This document shows, piece after piece, positions 44,691 through 53,564 of a stretch of DNA of 64,000 bases. Source of the stretch: Firmicutes bacterium HGW-Firmicutes-16 (GTDB lineage Bacteria; Bacillota; Clostridia; Oscillospirales; Oscillospiraceae). The position numbers and the translations under genes are program-made. Positions within the stretch are counted from its first letter, which is position 1, and each line of letters opens with the position of its first letter. The notes under the pieces were generated by a model. It saw nothing but the letters and a program-made list of their open reading frames with translations, made no database searches and had not been told where the DNA came from. The DNA is taken from the NCBI GenBank assembly GCA_002841545.1, contig PGZZ01000001.1, positions 62,001 through 126,000 of the forward strand, given 5' to 3'.

Positions 44691-46664
44691 TTATATTTCA
44701 GTCACCCGCACGTAGGACACGGTTTTCACAAGCTCCGCTTCGCGCCTGTGACAGGTGAAGAGTATGACCTGTCTGTGAAGCGCCAGCTCTTTCAGTAGCG
44801 CAAGCGCTCTTTCGCAGCGTTCATCGTCAAAATTCAAGAGCGCATCGTCGAGTATTATGGGACACGACTTTTCTTTAGGCAGCGCAAGCTCGGTTATTGC
44901 AAGTCTTACGGCAAGATAGAGCTGGTCAATCGTCCCCGCACTTAGGAACGTAAAATCTCTCGGTATGGAGTCTCCCTCCGGTCTAGCCGCTGCTTTGAGC
45001 TCCTTGTCGAGAAGCACAGCGTCGTAACGCGATGCGGTGAGCTTTGAAAAAAGCTCCGCTGTTCTGGCGCTTAGCTGAGGAGTTATACGGTGGGATATTT
45101 CCTCGCCCGCGTCGCGCAGGGTGTCGAGCGCCAGATTGAGTGCGTCCAGCTCCGCTGTCAGCTTTTCTTGCTCCGCCGTGAGCGCCGTGAGCCGCGACTT
45201 CAGTTCTTCCGGATCCTTCAAGGCACTCTGACGTCCCTCCCATGAAGCGGACTGCTCGCGAATGTTTCGCAGGGCCATTTCTGCATCGTCAAGAAGCTTT
45301 TTATACTGCGCCGCCTCACTGTCGTTATCCACAAAATCAAGATCCTTCAAAACTGCGGCTTCCAGCTCCGATTGGGTAAGTCTAGCCTCCTCAAGCCTTT
45401 CCGAGGCTTCATTTTTGCCTGCTTCAACCGAGGTGAATTCAGCGAAGTCATTTTCGTGGCTCGCTAGCAAAGTACGTATAGCGTCCTCCGTCGTACCGCC
45501 AAACTGCGATAGGATTTCATTCTTTTGCACGAGAAACGTTTTTCTCTTTTTCCGGAGCACGATTACACGTATAAACTGGATTATAGCCAAAACTCCGGCC
45601 ACGATACGCGGTATATATACCGCAAGGCCCGTAAGCGGCATCAGATTAAAATCAGCCAGCAGCTCAAACGCGACTGCGGCTAACAGCAAAACCGCGAGCA
45701 GAGCATAGTTAAGCGCTGCGCTTCCGCCCTTTTCGGCATTTATTTCAATCTGATGCAGCTTGTCCGCATCGGCATCGAAGCGACTTTTGCACTCTTCCGG
45801 GTCCTGTCTGCCAAAAAAACCGACATCCAGCTTTTTCTCCGACGCGAGCAGCTTTTCATAATGCTCATTATAGCTGTTTTCAAGTTCCTTAACACAATTT
45901 CTGGAGCTCGTAAGCTTTTCAAGCGTCTCGTGTCTTGTTGTTTTTCTGGAATCTGCGACCTTTATTAAAAGAGCGTCTCTTCGCTCGAGCGCTGTAGCTT
46001 TTGCTCTTTTCAGCTCATCGCCTTTCAGCGCTTCGCGCACGCTCTCTGAAAGCTCTCCGCGTATCTCTTCCAGTTCCCGTTCAATTTCCAGAATGCGTCC
46101 GCTTTTATTATAGCGTCGCCTGCGTATCGCCGCTTTGATGCGCTCCTCCGCTTCGCTCGCCGAGGAATTTTCGTCTCCGGTTTGGACAATCGAGGATATC
46201 CTTTTTTCAAGCTCGGGGCTCCCGCCGACCGCTACTTTTCCCTGCCCGATATAGGCAGAGCGCTCAAAAACGTCTCTTGAAACGCCCAAAAGCGTCTCAC
46301 CTACGGCGTTTGAATCGATGCTTCGCACCGGGGTTGTAGTTCCGGTCAGAACCGCCGAAAAGTCGCGCATTGGCGCACTCTCACGGCCTTTTCTTATAAG
46401 GGTTATCTCCGCTCCCTCGTGTTCAATATCCATAGAGCCCACCATCGGAGCGCCGCTCCACGGGGCGAATCTGACTTTATCGGGCTTCACGCCCGCTTTT
46501 TCGCGCGCCGAAGACTCTATGCCGTATAGCATGGCACGAATAAAGCCGCACCATGTAGATTTTCCGCTCTCGTTCGGGGCATATACGATATTAAAACCGT
46601 CATCAAGTTCGAGCGTTTCGTTTTGCAGTCTGCCGAAGGAAGCGGTCATTTTATGTATTTTCAT
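44691..46664 (-). CDS. AAA/SMC-like ATPase, YhaN/SbcC-like
   Basis: 657-residue ATPase partner of the adjacent nuclease-type phosphoesterase. Walker A lies in YAPNESGKSTWCGFIRAMLYG (about 29-49); coiled-coil arms span about 180-290 and 390-510. The C-terminal half has the signature FLSAGTIDQLYLAVRL (about 573-588) and Walker B CPIILDDALLNFDDE. Between the coils are two membrane helices (about 320-370), which SbcC lacks but YhaN-type proteins have. It overlaps the upstream gene by four bases, and aroC follows after 28. Confidence 0.87.
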   Translation of the reverse strand: MKIHKMTASFGRLQNETLELDDGFNIVYAPNESGKSTWCGFIRAMLYGIESSAREKAGVKPDKVRFAPWSGAPMVGSMDIEHEGAEITLIRKGRESAPMRDFSAVLTGTTTPVRSIDSNAVGETLLGVSRDVFERSAYIGQGKVAVGGSPELEKRISSIVQTGDENSSASEAEERIKAAIRRRRYNKSGRILEIERELEEIRGELSESVREALKGDELKRAKATALERRDALLIKVADSRKTTRHETLEKLTSSRNCVKELENSYNEHYEKLLASEKKLDVGFFGRQDPEECKSRFDADADKLHQIEINAEKGGSAALNYALLAVLLLAAVAFELLADFNLMPLTGLAVYIPRIVAGVLAIIQFIRVIVLRKKRKTFLVQKNEILSQFGGTTEDAIRTLLASHENDFAEFTSVEAGKNEASERLEEARLTQSELEAAVLKDLDFVDNDSEAAQYKKLLDDAEMALRNIREQSASWEGRQSALKDPEELKSRLTALTAEQEKLTAELDALNLALDTLRDAGEEISHRITPQLSARTAELFSKLTASRYDAVLLDKELKAAARPEGDSIPRDFTFLSAGTIDQLYLAVRLAITELALPKEKSCPIILDDALLNFDDERCERALALLKELALHRQVILFTCHRREAELVKTVSYVRVTEI

Positions 46665-47764
46665 ATCAGCTCGCCTCCGTTTTCTATTGCTGAAAGCCCG
46701 TATTTCGCAGCAAGCGAGATTTTTTCCAGCTCCTTGTCGCTTTTTGCGGACTCATACATTATATACAGCCTGTCAAGAAACACTCCCGTAAGGGTATCCT
46801 GACCTCTCTGCGCCCAAACGTCGCGTTTCAAAACTGTTTCGTCTCGAAGCTGAAGCTCACGGAATTTCCCCTCGAGGCTCTTTCTCAGCACGTTCACGTC
46901 TGGCGGCGTTTCACATTCACCAGTTAGAATTAGACGGCAGCAATCATTTGCGGAAAGCTCGCTTGTTGCGTCTGTAATGGCAGCAAATGCTTCTTTCCCG
47001 CCGATGTCGACCGAAATTATCTCATAGCGTACTCCGCCGAGAGGTACAAATTCAGCCTTTACTCCGTTATCCGAAATTGTAACCAGCAGGGCTCCCTTTT
47101 CGCCTGTTTCATCATAGCCGCGCCCCTCGGCGCAGCCAGGATAAGCATAGGCAGTTTTGCCCGCCCTCAAAACAGGCGTACGGGCGTGGATATGCCCGAG
47201 CGCGACATAGTCCATACCGCTCTTTATCAGGTCATCACGGCTTATTGGGTTATAGTCCGATGCGCCGACGCCGGTATCACCATGGATAACCATGACATCG
47301 GGTATTTCATCAGTTTTTTCTGGCGCTGAAAATCCGCGCAGCAGAGGGGGGCTAAACGTGTTCTGAAATCCCGCTCCCCAGAATCTAGCAGGAATCCCTT
47401 TAATCTCAACGCATTTAATCTCCGCATTTTTAAAAACATATACGTTTTCCGGCAGACGCAAGGTCTCCCACACGGAATGGGTGGAATAAGGATCATGGTT
47501 TCCCGGCGCAATCATAACAGGGCAGGGCAGAGCGCCCAGCGAACTGCCGATATCGCGCTGCGTTTCGCTTTTGACGCTATTTCCTTCGAATACATCGCCG
47601 CTGAGCAAAACCACATCGACTCCGCGCTTTTCAGCGATTTCCTCGATGCTGAAAAGAAGTTCTCTCTGGCCCTGCCGTCTTTCAGCCGCCTGCTCAGGAG
47701 AGAGCGATTCAAAGGCGGAATCCAGATGAAGGTCAGCAGCATGCAATAGCTTTAACTCTCTCAT
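46661..47764 (-). CDS. Metallophosphoesterase, YhaO/SbcD-like DNA repair nuclease
   Basis: 367-residue calcineurin-like phosphoesterase. The metal motifs are HAADLHLDSAF (about 8-18), LLSGDVFEGNSV (about 53-64), APGNHDPYST (about 90-99) and ALGHIHARTP. A C-terminal extension follows the catalytic core. Together with the next gene it makes a likely DNA-end processing pair. It overlaps its neighbours by four bases on both sides. Confidence 0.89.
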   Translation of the reverse strand: MRELKLLHAADLHLDSAFESLSPEQAAERRQGQRELLFSIEEIAEKRGVDVVLLSGDVFEGNSVKSETQRDIGSSLGALPCPVMIAPGNHDPYSTHSVWETLRLPENVYVFKNAEIKCVEIKGIPARFWGAGFQNTFSPPLLRGFSAPEKTDEIPDVMVIHGDTGVGASDYNPISRDDLIKSGMDYVALGHIHARTPVLRAGKTAYAYPGCAEGRGYDETGEKGALLVTISDNGVKAEFVPLGGVRYEIISVDIGGKEAFAAITDATSELSANDCCRLILTGECETPPDVNVLRKSLEGKFRELQLRDETVLKRDVWAQRGQDTLTGVFLDRLYIMYESAKSDKELEKISLAAKYGLSAIENGGELI

Positions 47765-48534
47765 GTTATTCTAAGCGCCTCCACTTTCAAGCATTTTCCT
47801 GTATCGGTGTCTAGCGTAAACACCGCGCATTCCATTTTGCCCGGCCCCTCCGCCGATTCATAGCGCCTTGGCGGTTCGCCCAGAAATTTTTCAACGCTCT
47901 GCTGCGGGTCTATGCCCAGAACTGAAACGGCGGGGCCGGTCATCCCGAGGTCGGTTATATATCCCGTACCTTTAGGCAAAACTCCTGCATCGGATGTCTG
48001 GACATGAGTATGCGTCCCCCAAACGGCGGAGACTCTGCCGTCCAGATAAAAGCCCATGGCCGCCTTTTCACTCGTGGCCTCCGCGTGCATATCGACAAGG
48101 ATGAGCTTTGTGCCAAGGGACGAAATGATTTCGTCCGCAACATAAAAGGGATTATCCGTGTTCGAGTCCAGCGTAAAACGCCCCATGAGGCTTATGACCG
48201 CTATATCGCCGAACGGTGTTTTATATACTCCGTGCCCGAATCCGGGGCAGCAGAGGGCAAAATTCGCGGGACGCAGAATTCGGTTGTTCGCATCGAGATA
48301 TTCCTTTATTTCATATCGCGCCCAAGTGTGGTTGCCAAGCGTAACCACATCTGCACCCGCGGAAAAGATGTTCTCCGCTTGTGCCGGAGTGATGCCGACG
48401 ACGTTGGCGTTTTCACCATTTACCACTGTGAACGCAATATCATACATCTTTTTTACAGCGGAAAGATTGTGGTTCAGAAAATCGATTCCCGTCTTTCCAC
48501 AGACGTCTCCGACAGCTAGGATATTGACAGTCAT
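47761..48534 (-). CDS. ymdB: YmdB family 2',3'-cyclic nucleotide phosphodiesterase
   Basis: 257-residue metallophosphoesterase of the YmdB (TIGR00282) type; the Bacillus protein affects biofilm and motility decisions. Motifs: LAVGDVCGKTGIDFL (about 6-20), VVNGENANVVG (about 37-47), VTLGNHTWARYE (about 66-77), VDMHAEATSEKAAMG and WGTHTHVQTSD (about 172-182). First gene of the operon, behind the promoter at 48626-48655. Confidence 0.92.
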   Translation of the reverse strand: MTVNILAVGDVCGKTGIDFLNHNLSAVKKMYDIAFTVVNGENANVVGITPAQAENIFSAGADVVTLGNHTWARYEIKEYLDANNRILRPANFALCCPGFGHGVYKTPFGDIAVISLMGRFTLDSNTDNPFYVADEIISSLGTKLILVDMHAEATSEKAAMGFYLDGRVSAVWGTHTHVQTSDAGVLPKGTGYITDLGMTGPAVSVLGIDPQQSVEKFLGEPPRRYESAEGPGKMECAVFTLDTDTGKCLKVEALRIT

Positions 48535-48625
48535 TCGGCATTTCCTTTCGGGTTTATTGGCTGGATTCCATAGTTTTATTGTTTGTTTGTGACGGTTTAT
48601 AATCCGAGCTTTTCGAACTTGTTAT

Positions 48626-48655
48626 ATTTTAGCATATACTGTCTTCTTTGTGCAA
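48626..48655 (-). promoter_or_regulatory. Promoter of the ymdB-YhaO-YhaN-aroC operon, with inverted repeat
   Basis: On the minus strand TTGCAC (48650-48655) and TAAAAT (48626-48631), spaced by 18. The -35 overlaps one arm of TGTGCAAAT-N19-ATTTGCACA (48649-48685), a possible operator between this operon and the small plus-strand gene. Confidence 0.6.
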
Positions 48656-48849
48656 ATCAATTCATATAAATTTACAATTTGCACATACTATTTTCGTATA
48701 CGGCAGGCAGAACCGCATTGAAAGCGGGTTCTGCAGGCTACAAACTTCTTCCCTCCAATTTTATCCTGTTTTTGCGGATATAACGCTCTTTTTGCTTTTG
48801 GGAAGAAAAGAACAAATTTTGCGCACCGAGCGCACGGGAGGTATTTATT

Positions 48850-49029
48850 ATGAACGCGAAAAACTTTGCAAGAGGCATAGGTATCGGAATGGTCGTGGGT
48901 TCGGCTATCGGCATGACAGTCGGCGCTGCCGCCAAAAAGAACGGAAAACAGACCAGCAAGAAAGTCAGCAGAGCCATGAAAACCGTAGGCGATATCATGG
49001 AGAACATCGGCAGCGCTCTAAGTATGTAA
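48850..49029 (+). CDS. 59-residue glycine-zipper-like small protein
   Basis: Short gene. The N-terminus MNAKNFARGIGIGMVVGSAI, continuing GMTVGAA, is a small membrane-compatible helix with Gly at regular spacing. A basic second half follows (KKNGKQTSKKVSRAMKTVGD). GGGAGG lies seven bases before the ATG at 48850. It resembles small Gly-rich stress-associated proteins but I recognise no family. It is the last plus-strand gene before the tRNA. Confidence 0.75.
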   Translation: MNAKNFARGIGIGMVVGSAIGMTVGAAAKKNGKQTSKKVSRAMKTVGDIMENIGSALSM

Positions 49030-49077
49030 CGCGTACTGATTGGCTGAGCGAAACAGTCGTTTTTTAACAAAAGGGGC

Positions 49078-49106
49078 TTGCATTTCAGGGGAGCTTGTGG
49101 TATTAT
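49078..49106 (+). promoter_or_regulatory. Promoter of tRNA-Arg
   Basis: TTGCAT (49078-49083) and TATTAT (49101-49106) are 17 bases apart, about 22 bases before the mature tRNA. Confidence 0.7.
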
Positions 49107-49127
49107 ACTCAAGCGCTATGCAAATGC

Positions 49128-49204
49128 GCGCCTTTAGCTCAGCTGGATAGAGCGTCTGGCTACGGACCAGAAGGTCGGGGATTCGAATTCCTCAAGGCGT
49201 ACCA
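49128..49204 (+). tRNA. tRNA-Arg (anticodon ACG)
   Basis: 77-base cloverleaf: acceptor GCGCCTT/AAGGCGT, D-arm GCTC/GAGC, anticodon stem TCTGG/CCAGA with loop CTACGGA, five-base variable loop, T-arm GGGGA/TCCTC with loop TTCGAAT, discriminator A and encoded CCA. The ACG anticodon is read as ICG and covers CGU/CGC/CGA. The terminal 40 bases are the crossover-type sequence repeated at 55585. Confidence 0.97.
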
Positions 49205-49207
49205 AAA
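49165..49207 (+). repeat. Left copy of the 43-bp direct repeat (tRNA 3' end)
   Basis: It runs from the anticodon stem to three bases past CCA. The right copy at 55585-55627 matches 42 of 43 bases; the one difference is 49189 (T) against 55609 (A). Typical of attachment sites at tRNA 3' ends. Confidence 0.92.
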
Positions 49208-49250
49208 AAGCCCTGAAACCATTGTTAATCCAGTGGGTTCAGGGCTTTTT
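49205..49250 (+). terminator. Terminator behind tRNA-Arg
   Basis: AAAAAGCCCTGAA (from 49205) pairs with TTCAGGGCTTTTT (to 49250), with a long loop; T-run at the end. Confidence 0.88.
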
Positions 49251-49778
49251 ATTGCCGTTTTTTATACATATTTAAATGTATCATCAAGTATGGCACGAGT
49301 CTGTCCTCCAATTCAACGCAGTTTTCGTTAATTTGTTTCCATTATAAAAGGTTAGCTCGTTCCATATAAGTCCACATTTCCATGCAAGCTGAATAATTGT
49401 ACTTATTGGTGAAATGCCCTCCCTGAGCAGTATTTCTTGTAGTGCTTCCTCTTTTGACTAATTATAATAGATATGTTTAGCACGTGTACGCAAAATTCGC
49501 AAATATCTCTTAATTCCGCATAGTTCGATCGCTTTTCCAGAACGCCTTTTCGCCCGCGAGCGCATTGTTACAATTAGATTACACTGGTAAACTTTGCTTG
49601 ATTTCAATATTTTTATATGTTAACATAAGGTCATTGTTAAAGGGTAAATCATCCAGTTTTTTAACAAAGTTTAGCAAGGTACTTCCGTTTGATGGTTGGC
49701 TTTGGATATCCGAACCATCAAGCGTTGTACATAAAAGGCCCCGAACAGGGGTACTACTTAAAGGAGGATTTTCATAGA
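49251..49778. other. AT-rich non-coding leader before the first S-layer gene
   Basis: About 530 bases without a convincing gene. It contains a hairpin (GATGGTT at 49692, AACCATC to 49720) and a GGCCCC-type hairpin near 49737-49752 just before the Shine-Dalgarno. A minus-strand open frame at roughly 49280-49450 has no start codon. Long leaders are common before S-layer genes and may stabilise the mRNA. Confidence 0.5.
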
Positions 49779-52598
49779 ATGAAATCTCTCAACAGAACTC
49801 TCAGCCTCGTACTTGTTCTTGCTATGTGCCTCGGAATGATGGGCATCGCTTCCGCAGCGACAACCTTCACAGATTCCGAAACCATATCATACAAAGAGGC
49901 CGTCGATGTCATGGGTGCCATCGGCGTTATGAACGGTTTAGATACCGGCAAATTCGACCCCACAGGCAACCTCACCCGCGAGCAGGCTGCCAAAATCATC
50001 TGCTATCTGACAATGAGCGCGACAGCAGCTGATAAGCTTACCGCAACCGTAGCACCGTTTACCGATGTAGCTGCTGACCGTTGGTCCGCAGGCAGCATTG
50101 CTTACTGCGTACAGCAGGGCATCATCGCCGGCATGGGTGACGGAACATTCCAGCCCACAGCTAACGTAACCGGTTATCAGTTCGCCAAGATGCTTCTCGT
50201 TGCTCTCGGCTACGATGCATCAATCGAAGTGTTCGTAGGCGCAAGCTGGAGCCTCAATGTTGCAAAGCGCGCCTTCCAGGCTAAGCTTTTTGATGGCAAC
50301 GATGCTTTCGTTGGCACAACTGCTTTGACCCGTGAAGAGGCTGCTCTCTATGCAAAGAACACACTTCTTGCAGAGACCGTTTCTTATGCAACAAAGGGCA
50401 CCAACATCACCACTGATGGCACAACCATCGCCATTGGCGCTTCCGCTCCCGAAAAGGGCGATACCTTCATGGCATCCTATTATTCAGGCTTGAAGGTCAA
50501 CGGCGGAACCACTCGTGCTTACCTCGGAACCAACTCCGATGACTATGGCCGCGCTGCAAACATCTGGGTGCTTAAGGGCACTGAGATCGGCCAGTATGCT
50601 GTAAACTCAACTCTCACTTACACTTCCTCAAAGACAGACACCAACGGTGTCGCTGAAGTCACCAAGGCTCTTAAGGGCTTCACCGTTCAGGCTGGCGCAA
50701 AAATAACTGTCAACGGCAACACCGGCGCTGCAGTTGCTCTAAATGCAACGACATTTGCTGCTCAAATCGCTGCCCTCACCGGCAACGGAACCGAAGTTCA
50801 GATTTCTGTTGATAACGACAATGCAAAGCTGATCACCGGCGTTGCTGTCATCAAGACAGACCTCGCAAAAGTTAGCTCTGTCGGAACAAAGAGCGTTGTT
50901 CTTGCTGACAAGAGCGCTGTTTCCCCCATTCAGGGCACCTACACCATCAAATCCGACGACGACTGCTATGACGCTGTCAAGGGTCTCGCAGTTGACGACT
51001 ATGTACTCGTAACTCCTGTATGGGTATCCGGCACCACCTATAGCGTTGCTAAGGTTGCTATCCCCACTCAGGTAACTGGCTATATCTCCACTTGCTCAAA
51101 AAACCCCAACACTCAACTTGTCAGCGTTACACTTAACAGCAAGGCATATGTTGAGTCCGCTGCAAAGACCTCCGATATTGTTAGCACAATTTCAACCAGC
51201 TCCACTGTCGGCGCAACCCTCTGGATTGATAGCTATGGCTATGCTGTTCATGTAAAGGCTGCTTCTGTTTCTGCAACAGCATATATCTTCGTTCTTGACG
51301 CATATCAGTCCCTTGTAAGCAACCAGATCGTCAACATGGCTAAGGGCATTCTCACCGACGGAACATTGGTTGATGTTGAAGTCGATGGCGTAGCAGCTGT
51401 TGATGGAACACTCTATGGCGCAACCGTCTCCAATGACGTTTACACTCTGGCTACTGCTTCTGCACATACTACGGGCACCGGCCTTGCTGCTGTAACAGCT
51501 AACAAGTATGTTGCCCTCAAGGCTGGCGAAAAGATTGAGTCCTCGGATAAGACTCTTGCTGATGTTCTTCAGAGTTTCGTCATAACTCCAACCACGTATA
51601 CCACCACCTTCACAAACTACTATTCAACATCTGTTAAGTTCATCTATGTGAACACAACATCGAAGACCGCAACTGTCAAGACCGGTGTTCAGAGCGTTTC
51701 CGCTCTTCCCACAAACTCCTATGCAATTATCGAAGCTAAGAGCAGCACTAACACAACTCCTGTTGTATCCGCTGTTATCTTTGTTGACGGCATTGCCGCA
51801 ACAGTTGCTTCCGATGCACTGCTCTTCTTCCCCAAAAAGGATGCTGTTGCTTCTACACTGCTTCTTGATTCTTCAACAAACAAGACAGTTTCTTATCCTG
51901 TCTATGTAGCATATAAGAACGGCGAGCAGGTTCTCGTTCCCACAAAGAGCAACATTGCAGCTAACGCGACTTACTACGCTTATGCAACGAATGATAACGT
52001 AGCCGGCGCATATATCCTCGGTTCCGCTCCCTATTCTGCTACAACCGCTACTACGTCTAACTTCGCAGGTATGGTCACCGGTTCCTTCTCTGATACACTG
52101 ATCAGCCTTTATAATGCTACACCTGCAACGTTAAGCAACATCGATATCTCCTCGGCTAAGATCGTTGACGTCCGTCTGGATGAAGATAAGGATTTATATC
52201 CTGTTACTGAAACAGCAGCCGGCATCTGCGAAGCCGCAAACGACAACTTGACCTTGAGCATCGTATACAATGCTGACACAGGCGCGGCATCCCTCGTCTA
52301 TGTACTTGGACGTGGCGTTGGCTTTGCTCTGACTTACACAAATGACGCAACTCACTATACCATTTACACTGACAAAGCTTGCACACCTGCAAACGCTGTC
52401 ACAACAGGTACTGTGATTGAAGCTGGAACAACTCTGTATGTAAAGAGTAATGATACTGCTGCTACTAAGAGCGAGCTAACTGCTGGAACTCCAGCTGCGC
52501 TTACACTTGAAACTGCTGCTGTTGACGGAACTTCTGCTGCAGTTTACAGCTTCAAGATGACCATTGGTGCTCTGGCATTCACTGCAACTCAGTCCTAA
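49779..52598 (+). CDS. SLH-domain S-layer/surface protein 1
   Basis: 939-residue secreted protein. Signal peptide MKSLNRTLSLVLVLAMCLGM to ASA (about 1-26). Three SLH domains follow (about 30-210): YKEAVDVMGAIGVMNGLDTGKFDPTGNLTREQAAK, then FTDVAADRWSAGSIAYCVQQGIIAGMGDGTF, then a looser third ending ALTREEAALYAKNTLL. The remaining 730 residues are Thr/Ala/Val-rich beta-type sequence with no known enzyme domain. SLH domains bind pyruvylated wall polymer. AAAGGAGG lies 10-12 bases before the ATG. Highly uniform codon use suggests strong expression. Confidence 0.92.
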   Translation: MKSLNRTLSLVLVLAMCLGMMGIASAATTFTDSETISYKEAVDVMGAIGVMNGLDTGKFDPTGNLTREQAAKIICYLTMSATAADKLTATVAPFTDVAADRWSAGSIAYCVQQGIIAGMGDGTFQPTANVTGYQFAKMLLVALGYDASIEVFVGASWSLNVAKRAFQAKLFDGNDAFVGTTALTREEAALYAKNTLLAETVSYATKGTNITTDGTTIAIGASAPEKGDTFMASYYSGLKVNGGTTRAYLGTNSDDYGRAANIWVLKGTEIGQYAVNSTLTYTSSKTDTNGVAEVTKALKGFTVQAGAKITVNGNTGAAVALNATTFAAQIAALTGNGTEVQISVDNDNAKLITGVAVIKTDLAKVSSVGTKSVVLADKSAVSPIQGTYTIKSDDDCYDAVKGLAVDDYVLVTPVWVSGTTYSVAKVAIPTQVTGYISTCSKNPNTQLVSVTLNSKAYVESAAKTSDIVSTISTSSTVGATLWIDSYGYAVHVKAASVSATAYIFVLDAYQSLVSNQIVNMAKGILTDGTLVDVEVDGVAAVDGTLYGATVSNDVYTLATASAHTTGTGLAAVTANKYVALKAGEKIESSDKTLADVLQSFVITPTTYTTTFTNYYSTSVKFIYVNTTSKTATVKTGVQSVSALPTNSYAIIEAKSSTNTTPVVSAVIFVDGIAATVASDALLFFPKKDAVASTLLLDSSTNKTVSYPVYVAYKNGEQVLVPTKSNIAANATYYAYATNDNVAGAYILGSAPYSATTATTSNFAGMVTGSFSDTLISLYNATPATLSNIDISSAKIVDVRLDEDKDLYPVTETAAGICEAANDNLTLSIVYNADTGAASLVYVLGRGVGFALTYTNDATHYTIYTDKACTPANAVTTGTVIEAGTTLYVKSNDTAATKSELTAGTPAALTLETAAVDGTSAAVYSFKMTIGALAFTATQS

Positions 52599-52647
52599 TT
52601 ACCAAAGTATAATGTCTACAACGTCTAACAACGTTTAGATAGCACAG

Positions 52648-52673
52648 CGCCCCAAGGCTTATGCCTTGGGGCG
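52648..52673 (+). terminator. Terminator of S-layer gene 1
   Basis: CGCCCCAAGGC and GCCTTGGGGCG, then TTTTGTTTT. Confidence 0.93.
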
Positions 52674-52684
52674 TTTTGTTTTAT

Positions 52685-52801
52685 TTATTCGGCTATTTGT
52701 TCTTCCGATGATGCATCCGGCGCAAGCCAATCATCCGCGACCTCGCGCTGTTCAACGATTTGTGTTCCGTCCGCGTTGCAGACCAGTACGTTTATTATCA
52801 T
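52685..52801 (-). CDS. 38-residue phage-associated small protein
   Basis: Small gene reading MIINVLVCNADGTQIVEQRE and ending ASSEEQIAE. It starts one base after the stop of the tail-like gene, with a G-run site before the ATG, so it is likely translationally coupled. Tiny genes at this position are common behind tail fibre genes, but no family is recognised. It is too short to be sure of. Confidence 0.55.
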   Translation of the reverse strand: MIINVLVCNADGTQIVEQREVADDWLAPDASSEEQIAE

Positions 52802-52802
52802 G

Positions 52803-53345
52803 TTATTTAACCCCCCAGAAAGTGAATTTGTTTCCTGCCGAAAAGGTGTTGCCGCCGCTTGCGACAAAATTGAGCGTAGAAATGCCGGCAAAGGAAGGGC
52901 CGCCGAAGCCGAAGGAAAAGCACGTCCCTGTCGCAATTACCGCAAGTTGACTGCTTGCACCCATGTGAGGTAAAAATATCAGTCTTGTGCCGCTGCTTAC
53001 ACTGGCAAGTGAGTAGGTTATCCACTGAGTGTTCCCAAAGCCCATGTAATTACTGCCATACTGATTGTTATTTGCGCGAATATTGCACGACTGGACGGTG
53101 ACGGCATCCAAAAATACGTATTGCCAATCGTTAAAGTTAATGTCCGATACGTCAATATCGATTTGAGTAACATTACTCGCCGTGGTTGTAATAGTTTTCA
53201 GCTTTTCGATACAGCTTTTTGCGGAAAGACGTCCAAGCTCTTCATCAATTCTCCTATTGTCCTCGTTAACATCATCCATAAGAAACGGGTCGGAAAGAAC
53301 CCATTGATTAAGCCCCATATTCGGGGTTTTGTTTGTGCTCGCCAT
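52803..53345 (-). CDS. Phage tail fibre-like protein
   Basis: 180-residue protein with the N-terminal motif TPNMGLNQWVLSDPFLMDDVNEDNRRIDEEL (about 7-37), typical of phage and phage-like tail proteins of Clostridia. The rest is beta-rich (SNVTQIDIDVSDINFNDWQYVFLD, then Gly-rich FSFGFGGPSF). It lacks the long shaft of a full fibre and there are no other structural phage genes nearby. AAAGGAGGAGC precedes the ATG. It lies between the two S-layer genes inside the island. Confidence 0.72.
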   Translation of the reverse strand: MASTNKTPNMGLNQWVLSDPFLMDDVNEDNRRIDEELGRLSAKSCIEKLKTITTTASNVTQIDIDVSDINFNDWQYVFLDAVTVQSCNIRANNNQYGSNYMGFGNTQWITYSLASVSSGTRLIFLPHMGASSQLAVIATGTCFSFGFGGPSFAGISTLNFVASGGNTFSAGNKFTFWGVK

Positions 53346-53433
53346 ATTGCTCCTCCTTTAATAATTGGACACAAAGTATCCTTAGCCATACGCCGCATTG
53401 ATGAACAATATGTATGTTTTTATACATACAAAA

Positions 53434-53457
53434 GCGCCGCACTAAAAAGTGCGGCGC
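53434..53457 (-). terminator. Terminator of S-layer gene 2
   Basis: GCGCCGCACT and AGTGCGGCGC, with a T-run on the minus strand. It lies 108 bases behind the annotated stop of the S-layer gene, and only about 14 behind the end of an open tail in another frame. Confidence 0.88.
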
Positions 53458-53564
53458 GAATGAGAAGATTTCAAGCTGTGATAGGGAAATAAGCAATGGC
53501 CTCATTAATTGAAATTACATATGTTCCGGCAGGAGCATAACAAATGTTGATAGAAGCAATGCTC

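Noticed and set aside
49280-49450. Minus-strand open stretch of about 57 codons before S-layer gene 1
   Set aside because: It reads fairly protein-like (EALQEILLREGISPISTIIQ) but has no start codon or ribosome site. It could be a remnant of a lost gene, but this is not enough to annotate.
49251-49778. Search for an integrase or transposase in the island
   Set aside because: Both strands were read for tyrosine or serine recombinase motifs and DDE-type patterns. None was seen.
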